This document shows positions 48,227 to 58,499 of a DNA stretch of 64,000 nucleotides, piece after piece (position 1 is the stretch's first letter; every line of letters starts with the position of its first letter). Source of the DNA: Ciborinia camelliae. Taxonomy: Eukaryota > Ascomycota > Leotiomycetes > Helotiales > Sclerotiniaceae. The stretch covers positions 1,433,134 through 1,497,133 of the forward strand of contig JANPYM010000004.1 of NCBI GenBank assembly GCA_025890175.1, read 5' to 3'. Position numbers and translations under genes: made by a program. The notes below the pieces were generated by a model. The model searched no databases. It saw nothing but the letters and a program-made list of their open reading frames with translations, and was not told the DNA's origin.

Positions 48227-48255
48227 CATACATACATACATACATACATACATAC
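48030..48255. repeat. TA / TACA microsatellite tract
   Basis: About 220 bp made only of TA and TACA units. It is open in several frames on both strands (Tyr/Ile or Met/Tyr/Val strings), a by-product of the repeat and not a gene. Confidence 0.9.
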
Positions 48256-48469
48256 ATTCGGCAGTTTTAAGTTTAAGTTTTAAGTTTAGGGTTTGGAGTT
48301 TTCATGCTCGAAATAGCTTCTTTGGTCGTCGTCTCCGTACTGTGCTCCATATCGTATTCGTGACATTCTCAATTCCTCATTCATATCATCCTGCTACCTA
48401 GGTACCTACCTTAGTTACAGAGGTACCTAGTGGCAGTGATAGTGATAGTGATAGAAGGAAATAGCTATC

Positions 48470-48582
48470 TACCTACCTACCTACCTACCTACCTACCTAC
48501 CTACCTACCTACCTACCTACCTACCTACCTACCTACCTACCTACCTACCTACCTACCTACCTACCTACCTACCTACCTACCT
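48470..48582. repeat. (TACC)n microsatellite
   Basis: About 28 uninterrupted copies of TACC. The same unit appears in short runs at many other intergenic places in the window. Confidence 0.95.
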
Positions 48583-49045
48583 ATGTAATGTACTAATACC
48601 TGACTCCATCATATTTACTATCCATGATTCTTTCACCTTTTGAAGGTTGTAATCATATCGTTATCGTAATCTTTGATTTCGAAAGCTTGAAAAATCATCA
48701 CTGAGGATATGTACTTTGGTCAAATCCCATGCGCATGTAAGAACTTAGAAGCAAAGTTATCCACAATACTAGTAGGATCCATCGTCGTAAAATTCCAATG
48801 ACGATGCAATCAAGACTGGATACTGGCCAAAAAAATGGGTCGTTCACTCTGGGCTGGATCCAATCTGTGGGAAAGTAATCAATCACGTCGACTCTACTCC
48901 GTACGGTACAGGCTACAGTTCATAAGAAGTAGGCCATGCTCTTTCCTCTCTCTCCCCCTCCCTCCCTCCTCTAGCCCCTGGCTCTTCACATCTCTACCCA
49001 CCTACCCACCCAGCTTAGCTAGCCAAATTTCAAAATCCCACCATC

Positions 49046-51769
49046 CTAATACTCACTCAACCTTAGTTTCTTGCCGATTTCCCTCCTTCTAGCACTGGCG
49101 TTGGCGCGTTCAGAAGGTCTCGTATTTGAATCGTCGACTTTGAGAGCTTGCAGAAGCATGCCTGCGTCGAAGAATCCATCTGTTGTTATGTCACGGTTAG
49201 TTTGTATTCTTTTGATTTTATGAGGAAAAAGAAGGGGGATGAAACGTAAATATCATGAAGGGAGAAAGAGAAGGGAGGGAAAAAAACATACAGCCACCCA
49301 ATCCCTCATCATCACTAACCGCCGCACTCTCATCCGCCGGCGTCATCGTTCCAGGTGTCCTCTTTTCCAATTCTGCCGCCTTGATAACCCTGCCTCGACT
49401 CTTCAATCTACGACCAGCGGTCGGTCGATTAGCACTTGCCTCCCTGGCGCGGCTAGCCTTCGGACTCGTGCCTCTCTTCTGAGTAGCTTTCAATACCCTC
49501 CTAATCTCCAAAAGATAACTCTCCAATGCATCCACAAATCTCTTTGTTTGTCGATGTTTACTACTGGCGCATATACTTATGCCCTCGTCTTTAATGATGT
49601 ATCCGATCCCAAAGCCATCACCGGACGTGGGGCCGAACCCAAATTGGCGCAGAGATGGGTTACCGCAGTTGGAGGTCGAGAGGACGGTCGTGTTGAGTTT
49701 ATCCCAACCGCCGTCTGCGAAGAGGTGGGGCATAGAATGCTGGGGTGATCCGGGGGAGGAATTACCTCGTGCGCGGGTTGAGTGGTGCTCGGCTTCATCG
49801 CCATCACTTAGGATTGAGTTTCGACCTGGGCTACCGAATACAGATTGATCTCGAGATGAACCCGCATCAGCAGGACTGGAGTATCCGTTACTGCTCAATC
49901 CATTACTACTAGCAGCCTCAGCACCATCTTGATCCACTGCTCTTTGCCATACGCTAAACAGAGCGTATAAGTGGCGATCACATCCTTGCGCTTTGGCGCA
50001 TTCCCTCGTATTAGCTGTGTGTTTCTGACATGCTTTCTTCAAGGCCTCTACTTTTTGTTCCGGGGGGTTTTCAGCCCAGAAGTTTTGCACGAAGTCGACA
50101 GATTCGGGCGTTACAGATCGTATAGCCTCGGTTCTCCCGTGGAGGAATACTTTCGTCATCGCTGGCTCATATGTACATTCTACTCTCCCATACAATCCAT
50201 AATACGCCGCTTGAAATGCCATCTGCACAAAAGCGTCCGGGGAAAATCCCATCGACGTGATGAAATTCTTCCCATAAGCCGCGAAATCCAGAGTTTGGAA
50301 TTCATTTTGTTGAATGAGATCTGCGAGACGAGTTTCGGCGAAACGCACCGCGATGCTGAGTTCGGGGATCATATCCCATTCTAATTTATGGGGAGTGGTA
50401 CTTACGTCTCCGAAACTGGCGGGGTCGCGTTTGGCGGGATCGGGACTGGTGGATGCCCAGAGGCTGGGTGCTTGTCCGTTGATCGTACGGGCGAAGCGAA
50501 GGATCGTATCTGTGTATACGTCGCTTGCAAAACGGAGAACGGTATGCCCATCTACACCTGTGTGTTCGAAATTGATACCTGCACTGCCGTTTGCACAGAC
50601 GATTATTTGTAACTTATCGTACCATCGATTCGTACAGGTTCCGATTTGAACACCCTTCTCAACTTCACTGGTTCCACAAAGCATGTTTTGACATAAATCC
50701 GCTTGGGAGTTTGGTTCCGTGTAATCGAGACAGAGAATAAATAATGCAGAGTCTACTATTCCAAGACAATCTGCATTATTTGAACCTTCTTCTCTGGTCA
50801 TGACATCTCTCAGACCTGACCAGATTTTCCGATTCTCGGTACTGAGAACACCAAGTGCACCTTTGGCGGCGTCTTGTATAGGGGTTTGTTGTGCATCATC
50901 AACGATTGTCTGTAAGTTAATTGAGACGTCTCTTTCGGTCATGATCAAATCAGAATTCTCATCGAGAACATCAAACCAATAGAATTGCCCATGGCATAGT
51001 ACGACGAGATGTTTCGATTCGGGATCTTGTCCGATATGACATCCATGTTCGGTAGGTACGCGTGCAGTGCCGAATAGTCTAGAGTATTGATACATGCAGA
51101 GAGGTGTACCTCTCACTGTATCTGGAGGTAATTCTTCCCTTCGGACTGCACGCACGAAGGATAACGCGGATATTACTAACGAGGCTGCACGAGTAACTTG
51201 ATTGTTTCTCGCAGGTGTTGGATCATCTTCAAGGAGGAAAAAGGGGTTGAGGTTTAGAACGACGGGGTTATCAAAGTTTAGATACGAATCATACCCTAGG
51301 TGATGTATCAGCATAAAAATTTACTTTTATGAACCCTGGAAAGAGATGACATACAAAACTGCTCAATATAACTTGTCTTCCCCGTTGCATACTTCTTCAA
51401 TCTTTCGTGCAATTCCGGTCCGTCGTTCTTCAGGAACTCTTCCACTGCTTGTTTGGTTTCTGCATGTTCTCTTGGTGACTGCAACGGTTTGAGAGCTGCT
51501 AGGTATTTGGTCATGCTACTATCCAGCTCTGGTATTGGCAGCTTCGGCAACTTGTCTTGTGCAGCAAAAGTGATTCCTTGCTCATATTTTGGCTGGTTGC
51601 TAGCAAGAGGATCTCTCTGATCCTTTGAGTAGCCATCATTGACTTTCTTTGCTCTTTCCATTGATCGATTTCCGTCTGGTGCTGTGAGAGGTTGACCTGG
51701 TGTGTTTAAAGATTCGTTCAGGGATTTTGGCATCCTAAAAGTACGGATAGCTGTTATAGAGGTAGACAT
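49046..51769 (-). CDS. Carnitine O-acetyltransferase (cytosolic FacC/Yat-like)
   Basis: Three exons: 51769-51355, 51295-49292 and 49179-49046, giving 850 residues. It transfers acetyl groups between CoA and carnitine, so that acetyl units cross organelle membranes during growth on acetate or fatty acids. The N-terminal block (KLPIPELDSSMTKYLAALKP) and YLNFDNPVVLNLNPFF are typical of choline/carnitine acyltransferases. The catalytic histidine is in FEHTGVDGHT, near residue 382. The family core SAGINFEH and the C-terminal IKDEGISICASSKH are present. A Ser/Gly/Asp-rich insert of about 65 residues (around 592-655) and a basic Ser/Thr-rich tail make it longer than mitochondrial-peroxisomal Cat2 types. 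No clear targeting presequence or C-terminal SKL-type signal (it ends LRLSEY), so a cytosolic enzyme is likely. Confidence 0.92.
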
Positions 51770-53450
51770 CTTGGTCAGCTTGAAGCTTTATGCGTATAAT
51801 GGAGAGATGGAAGTGCAAATATTCAAGCCCCGCATTGCCGTGCGATAGAAGTAATGACAATCGTAAAGACAATAAGACGGCATTACAATAGAAATATCAA
51901 GTCTTCTTCGGGGGAAAGTAGTTGCATAGGAAATAAACGTTTCTCACGGTAAGCAGTAACGGACAGCCTTGGTTATATCTAGAGGTAGCACTGTATGATG
52001 AAGCGGTAGTGGGAATAACCATAACCCCGCAACTGGCCTTCTGCATTTGTTGTCACAAAAGACCATTGGATAACTTGATCCGGCCATATGGCCCATGCAG
52101 GATATATGTCTCCACCCCCGTACACTAGTTAGGATGAAGTTCTGATCTATATGATACCTATCCGCAACGCCGAAGCCTTGATAGCTTGGCAACCAAGTTC
52201 AAATGACTTCGAAAACAGGCGACAGACAGTACGGTAAAAGTAAAGTTTTGCATACCTTTATGCCCTTCTTTACTTTTTTGCTTTGAGTATATCTATCCCC
52301 GAAGAATTATCCAGGGGTAGGAAGCATTCAGTGAATAACGAAGGAGGGTAGGTTACACGATGCAGGTGCAAGGATGAGATAGATGTCTGGTTGAAAGATA
52401 CGTTATTTTCCAGCAGCGGAACCAGGACCGATGAATCTTGTTATCAACTTCCGAGCATGTGAAAGAGACGTGGGGTTACGAAGATTCCAAAGAAAGGCTT
52501 GGGTGTGGTCACTCTCTGGGAATGAGGAAAACGATAATGCAAGCAGCTCAAAATGCACTGTCGTTCGGTCAAGCGGAATGGTAGAGTATTTGCGGTTGTT
52601 GGTAAAAGACCCCTAGGTGCCCAGAATACGTTGCGAGATAACACTGGTAATTAATTGGTATGCAAGTTTCCCCGTTCTGCGGATTGATGGAGACGGGGGG
52701 AGGCGAGGGTAGGGGAGGGTAGATGTTGGGTTAAGGCTGAGGCCTCGGTCTCGTTTGGTAAATCTTACTTTGATAACGAACGGACGCTTGCTTGCAGTGC
52801 AGATACTAGGTAGGCAAGTTAAGTTTAAGGTCAAATTGTCCAAAGAGTTTTTTGAGGCTTCATCAAGATTCAAAAGTATTTCAAATAAGAGATCTAGTGA
52901 TTCCTCTATTGCGCCATTCGTTCTTCGAAAGGTGTATTTGAAAAGGTGGAAAAGTGAATCGTACTCTTGTAATATATTATTTTTTACTACGAGTCGAATA
53001 ATACGACAATTCTTTATTCGTCACTTGATATTTGGAGGATGACCTCACGCGAATGACCAACAACTTCCATTCGCCCGATGTCTTGGCACGTGATGACTGT
53101 AAGGTTACTTCAGTGAGGTTTGCGATAAGTTTTCGTTCGAAACTTCGAATTCATTTCAGAAAATGAACGGATAAGGAAGAACAATTATAAACGTTTTACT
53201 ACAAGTAGTAGCAATCTGAGTTCCAAACGACATAGTAATATGCATTCGCGATTTTCATCCAAAATCGACGTCATCATTGTGTCGAAAACAAACACAGGAG
53301 CCCAAGAACATGGCGAGGAATGCGGGAATAAAAATATATGTTTCCCCTGGATCTCTATCTCCGACAAAAGTAACAAGAGTAATACTTGACTTTCCTTCTT
53401 GTCTCTTTACCATGCGTCATGAGCTCTCTTGTGTTTCGTGACCAGCATAA
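51770..53450. other. Intergenic region
   Basis: 1.7 kb holding the promoter of the acyltransferase gene and sequence with no recognisable coding content. Open frames are short and domain-free. Confidence 0.4.
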
Positions 53451-54197
53451 GTGTACAGTGTAATACTAATTGCCATCGCGGGGACAATGCTTACAGTTTT
53501 TTTACTAGCTACAAAACCTTCCTTTTTTCTCTTCGTTCTCCTGGTTCTCCTGGTTCTCCTGTATCAAAAGATTTCCCAAATCTACAACCATATTTTTGGC
53601 CGTGCGATATATTATGAGAAAGAGGCAGGAGAGGAAGAATGCACAAGAGGCCCAGTCAACAGGAGCTCGGGGAGGGCCAGTAGCCCAATCCCCTGATATT
53701 GAGAAAAAGTCGAAAGCATCATCCAAGTCTGTAAAACAGATGTCATTCAGACCATGCGCTCATATGCCCAGCTCAAAAACTACCATTATTGAGGCCGTGA
53801 CCAGCGAAAAAGTTGAACCTCAGAATAGATCGGGCCCACGTGAATGGATACCAGGCTATAGTATTCATCAAGGCACCTGGTGTTCAGTTATGTAAGGAAT
53901 GTAGAGAGGAGAAGTTGGTGGCACTGAATTACCGCATCAAACTCATCATTGGGCTTTTTTCCCCTATTTACAATCCAAGCGCTTGACACAACTATTATAG
54001 CTAGTGCGTTACTGTGGATTGCTTCGGATTTTAGTAAGCTGTCTCTTAAGTTTTTAGTGTTTGCAGGAGTTGGCTATGCACTCGGTCCAGTAATTGGTGG
54101 TTATCTTATGAGGTGGGATGGAAGGGTTTTGGGGGGGATACTGTGGAGGATGTTTATTTGTGGAGTGTGTTTAGAGGGTGGAGAGGAGGGAGGGTGA
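53451..54197 (+). pseudogene. Relic of a DHA2-type MFS multidrug transporter
   Basis: Family-like pieces lie in different frames. A hydrophobic segment is followed by a cytoplasmic tail-like stretch (VAQSPDIEKKSKASS). Next, in another frame, comes CKECREEKLVALNYRIKLII; then, after a frame change in a T/C run near 53952-53962, FTIQALDTTIIASALLWIAS, which is helix 1 of DHA2 transporters. Directly after SDFSKLS the sequence jumps to FAGVGYALGPVIGGYL, which normally lies about 100 residues further on (helix 5). Low-complexity Gly-rich sequence follows and the frame ends. Everything beyond helix 5 is absent. The locus cannot encode a transporter. Confidence 0.75.
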
Positions 54198-54939
54198 GAA
54201 GAAGAGGAGGGGTAGAATGGAGTTATAATGTGGAGAGAGAGAGAGATTTAGATTGGGTAAAGTAGAGATATATATCACAAGGTTATTTCTGAAGTTTTTA
54301 TATATTATTCATTTCTACTTGTATTTTCCTTGATTGGACTATTTCCAGAGATTCCTCAATAGCATACAGTACTATATCTTTACCTCTACAAGAATCAAAA
54401 AAACTCGCAAGCACCCCCTTTCTCCTCCATTATATCCAATAAAATTCAAACCACCAAACCGATAAACTAGAAAAGTTTTCTATACCTCCCAATTCCCCAG
54501 GATACAAACCCAAAAAGAACCCATTCCAAACAATCAATCCAGAAACTCTACTATCCTATCAACTATCAACTCCTTTACCTTTTTCCACTTCACATCTATT
54601 TATCCCGCCCACGCAATGTTTGAAGTAAATCAAAAACTTCAAAAACACACTGGATTCAAAATTAGATATCGAATTCGATTAAGCATAAGCCTAGCAGACT
54701 ATTTGATTGTCGAACACAAATTAGAAATTGAAGTGCCTCTAATCAGTTTGTACTTTTGGTGCGTTGATATGTGACTTCCTTCGTACATCTTGTACAACAC
54801 CACTAAAATCTCGATATATATCTTAAAAGGCTCACTGGAGAATACTTCGCATCTATCATGCTCGCTGGGGCCCACCGGGAATTTTTCGCATCTGCAAATA
54901 CCTACCTAGGTGTCAGCTGATTTAGTTGCAGAGTGATGA
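54198..54939. other. Intergenic region between two relics
   Basis: AT-rich after a GA-rich run (54228-54247). No gene is recognised. Confidence 0.4.
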
Positions 54940-55400
54940 AGGTCCATCAAATTGAAGGTGGAGAGCCAGGTTGAGGGATAGGACTTGGTGATGCTTTGGG
55001 GAATTAATTATATTCTTGGGGATAGCGAGGATGGAGGAGGGAAATAGGAAAGGGTTAGGTCGGTGCCGATGTAGGTGTGAAATGGGCCGACTCGGCCTAG
55101 AGAAGAGTAGAAATCGCGGAGCCAGAGACCTACCTTATTCACCCAAACAGGAAGAGCCAGTACTTTATAAGGTATGGTGAAAGAACAACGGAACAAGTGA
55201 AATGAACTTCAAGGACCCCTACCATCAGCAGTCCCCGAATCCAAAATCCGAAGACCGGGTTTAGTCAGATTGATGGGCGCGAGAATAAGCTTTCCGTCCA
55301 TGAACCTTTTGAGGGCCAAGTGTTGGGCGGCTAGACGGTCCAGCTCGGTGGGGTTGGAGAGGGCCATGAAATAGGTATCTTCTTGGGGTGGGGTGGCCAT
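54940..55400 (-). pseudogene. Truncated LaeA-like SAM-dependent methyltransferase
   Basis: Exons 55400-55223 and 55129-55008 join in phase and encode 99 residues. NPTELDRLAAQHLALKRFMD, then LRILDSGTADG (the SAM-binding motif I, split by the intron), LWLRDFYSSLG and HTYIGTDLTLSYFPPP are the N-terminal blocks of the large fungal family of LaeA-like methyltransferases, many in secondary-metabolism loci. A TAA (55010-55008) then interrupts. Beyond it the same frame keeps family likeness (QSITKSYPSTWLSTFNLMDL) before a second stop. The family is usually around 300 residues, so the 3' two-thirds are lost. Either a short transcribed remnant or a dead gene. Confidence 0.8.
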
Positions 55401-56144
55401 TTTTGGAATGAAGGGGGACGATATGTGTAAGTGTTGGGTTTGAAGAGAAGAATAGATTTCTTGGCGGACTTTTGTACTTCAGTAGATACTAGTGGGGTGT
55501 ATGTTGGAACACAGTAGTTCTTGGTACTGAGCTATCTACCTACCTATTGTAGCTGCTAACAGTTACCATCATTATGAATTCAAGGATGATATGAAACAGT
55601 ATGAACTATTCAATCGACCAATGCTGGATCCAATTATCCAAGACAGGACTTGGAAACATCTTAAACTCTTCCAGAACTCGGCGTTTTTTGGACATTGAAA
55701 TTGATCTATAAAATTCATATCATTCTCGGCCAAGACTTGAAATGGTGTCCCGGTGAGCTCTTCCCGGTGATGTAAACAAACAATTTTACCAGGGGGATTT
55801 GGACTGGTCTAAGAACTCACCCAAGTATCCAACCAATTACCAATTAATTATTAAAATATCCAAAACTATCCCAATATCCAAAATAATTTAACGATCGAAA
55901 CTATTGTCTTCGTTACTCCCATTGAGCAAAGACAGCCTGTGTACGCTTCCCGTAAAGTCCGCAAGAGTTTCATAGGCCACAACAAACATGAACAGCGTTT
56001 CTCATATCAGCGGAACAAGAACGCTATCCGGACAAATGTATGTATTGGGTATCTACCTATTAATTTCCTCCTTACTACAAAAACGCATATGACTCCAATC
56101 CAAATCTAATACTACATACAGTTAGTTTATAATACAAGGTGGCG
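55401..56144. other. Intergenic region
   Basis: 0.74 kb, AT-rich, with no gene recognised. It contains the 3' flank of the kinase gene and the presumed promoter of the methyltransferase relic. Confidence 0.4.
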
Positions 56145-58122
56145 TTACACCACCGGGAACTTCTTTCCCAATCCTTCTGCCCACCGCGCGTATAATACAT
56201 CAGCAAGTTGTTTTGTGTGCTCCATTCCTGGCACGATTTGACCAGGCAAGTTTAATTTCTCCCTTTGTTCCCCTTCTGGCATGGCGCTGGATTGTCTCCT
56301 GCGGTGACTTTTGAGGTGTGGATTGCTTGTTGCCAATATTAGTTTTCCATTGGAGGCTTTTTGTGGCGTTCCTTGGGGGATTCCGTCTCTCAAGACTAAA
56401 GATTTGCTTGGGGAGATGTGTGAAGCAATTTTGGGGTCTTGCTCCACCTTATCTATCAAAAGCTTGAGTAGATGATACTCGCCTTCTGGATCCACGGCAT
56501 CGAGGGCCGCCCAGGCATCGGCCAGACGGGATAGCGCTTGCCTTTTAGCTTGGTCGCCAGTTTGTGCATGCATTTCTTGGAATACTGGATCCACAACTTT
56601 CGTATAAACACGTCGTCCAAGGTATGCTTCTTTTGTGTTCGCTTCAGCTACCTGCACGAGTGCTTTATTTTCATCCCGAGATGGCACGTCTGCTGCATCT
56701 TCCGGGCTGCTTGGTCTGGATGATACTGAGTTATTCGATACTCTGCGGAATAATCGGACTGTTGAGCCAGTATTCCCAAAGCTCATATCCGGTGCTAGTG
56801 GTGGTCTCCTCTGATGCGTATTGTTTTGACTTTGCGTACTATTTTGACGAGGTCTGGTGGGTGAAGGATGCTGCACTACTGGCGGCTGCCTTCTAACGGT
56901 ACCCCTGTCGGCCGGCAGTGACGGAGGCGAAGAAAACTCCAGAGGTGAATCTTTGAGATCTAGTTTCTTGAAAGCCTCCTCGGGAGGAGCTTGACCACCC
57001 TGGCCATTTGCATGAATGACAGAAAGTTTCCTTCTTTTGCTCCCATTCTTTCGCGATGGTGCTACAGTAATAGTAGAAGCCTTGACAGTATCAAAGACCC
57101 ATCCGTCGGGCTCATACTTCGGAGTCATCGTATTGCTGTAACGTGTTAGATGCTGATGGACGACCCAGATGACCTAGATGCTTACAGTGTCTCTTCATAG
57201 AATTTAGGATGCGAGGGCCGAGTCCTTGAACCATCCCACTCCTGTCTTCTCTCCACCAACTCCTGTAAAGCCTCAACCTTTCCTGCCGAGCGGATGAACT
57301 TATGCTTCAATAGTTCCTTTGCCGAAGGTCTGCGATCGCAGTCTTTGACCAAACATTGTGCCACAAAATCTTTAAACTCCTTGCTATAATTCGAACCTTC
57401 TAATCTTGGTGCCGGTGCTTTGGGTATTTGAAATAAAACCTTCATCGGATGTATCGATGCATGTGGAGGTTCTCCATTCACCATCTCTATTGCTGTAATT
57501 CCGAGTGACCAAATATCTGCCTTGAAGTCGTATCCTGCTTGTTGAATAACCTCCGGCGCCATCCAAAATGGCGTACCAACGAAAGTATTCCTTTGTGATT
57601 TGATATTCGTGAGCTGTGCTGCAACGCCAAAATCTGCCAGTTTAACCTTCCCCGTGGTCGATAGTAATATGTTGGCTGCCTTTATATCTCTGTGTATCTT
57701 TCCTTCCTGATGGAGATAATCCAGACCTAGCAGTATCTCTCGGCAAACAATCGCAATATGGGCTTCGTGAAATGGGGCGGGTTTCAACTAGTTCCAGGTC
57801 AGTAGGGTATCTCTTTTCCAGATGAATATCATCATACCAAATCCAAACATGACCCTCCACCCAAATACTCCATGACAATCCATAATTTGTGACCGCGAAG
57901 AAAGCTTCCTTTATATTGAGTAACGTATGGACTGGCGCAAGTGCTGAGGACTGATATCTCTTGCTGAATTTCCTGTATGTCGTCTTCACTCGATTCAAGG
58001 TCGATATGCTTGATCGCACATATTTCTCCCGTAGCTCTTTCAATGGCTTTGTATACAATGCCGAAACTTCCTGATCCAAGTTCTTCGAGTACTTGATATT
58101 TAGATGCCGCTGATTCGGACAT
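56145..58122 (-). CDS. sid1: GCK-family Ser/Thr kinase, Sid1/SepM-like (septation initiation network)
   Basis: Three exons: 58122-57838, 57787-57186 and 57135-56145, giving 625 residues. The kinase domain (residues about 9-260) is complete: [38 protein letters not shown], activation loop [13 protein letters not shown] with the GCK threonine, and [17 protein letters not shown]. The C-terminal half is Ser/Pro-rich and ends with a conserved helical segment ([20 protein letters not shown]). Among GCK kinases this layout fits the fungal Sid1/SepM type, which acts at the spindle pole body to trigger septum formation; an Mst3/4-type (MST-1) kinase is the alternative. I start at [16 protein letters not shown], because the upstream in-frame ATG (58245) adds a stretch without kinase-family likeness. 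It is divergent from cyk3. Confidence 0.88.
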
Positions 58123-58499
58123 CGTGAAAGCAAAGTGGAGGGGATGACAAAAAGATGTAGGTGGGATATCACTATTTATCAGAAGCGGAGACGGAGACGC
58201 ATATCTAGTATTGTAAACAAATGGGTTGCCAGGCCAGGCCGCCATACGTCAACATCTTTGCCAAACAAAACACACACCCAATGAAATAAACCTATAAGAC
58301 CAAATTTCTTGTGTTTTTGTCTTGAAATTGAAAGTTTACTTTTTTTGCTAGATATCTACAAAATCTGCATTGTACTTCTTCTAACAATAAAGATTCCATG
58401 TTCATTTGAAAATTACGAGCTACGAAAAACTTAATGGCAAATCCCTTTAGTGCTATCGATATCCGATAATCATTGATCGCAGTCGCGATCGTCCTCAAC
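58123..58499. promoter_or_regulatory. Shared promoter of the sid1-like kinase and cyk3
   Basis: 377 bp between two divergent ATGs of cytokinesis genes. It includes an AT-rich middle and the palindrome-containing GATCGCAGTCGCGATC (58474-58489). Confidence 0.6.

Larger units (their letters stand above)
44066..49045. other. 5-kb region without recognisable genes, rich in simple repeats
   Basis: It begins with the GH128 promoter and ends near the 3' end of the carnitine acetyltransferase gene. All open frames are short or low in complexity. Tandem repeats of many unit lengths occur throughout (10-mer, 7-mer, 5-mer, TACC, TA/TACATA, ATCGAT palindrome). A non-coding transcript cannot be excluded, but I see no tRNA, rRNA or other RNA gene. 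Confidence 0.5.

Noticed and set aside
47750..48283. Open frames encoding Tyr-Ile-Tyr-Ile strings on both strands
   Set aside because: They are created by the TA/TACA microsatellite. No initiation context, domain or conserved composition supports a protein.
48470..48582. TACC tract as an internal telomere repeat
   Set aside because: Fungal telomeres are usually TTAGGG/CCCTAA; the TACC unit does not match, and the flanks carry ordinary single-copy sequence.
44066..49045. CRISPR-like array among the tandem repeats
   Set aside because: The organism is a fungus. The repeats are direct tandem without spacers, and no cas-like gene is present.
54940..55007. Extending the methyltransferase as a functional gene past the stop
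   Set aside because: Only about 20 more family-like residues follow before another stop, and the remaining two-thirds of the family are absent. It is better called a relic.
58123..58245. Longer N-terminus for the kinase from the ATG at 58245
   Set aside because: The extra 41 residues lie in the compact divergent promoter and do not resemble the family.
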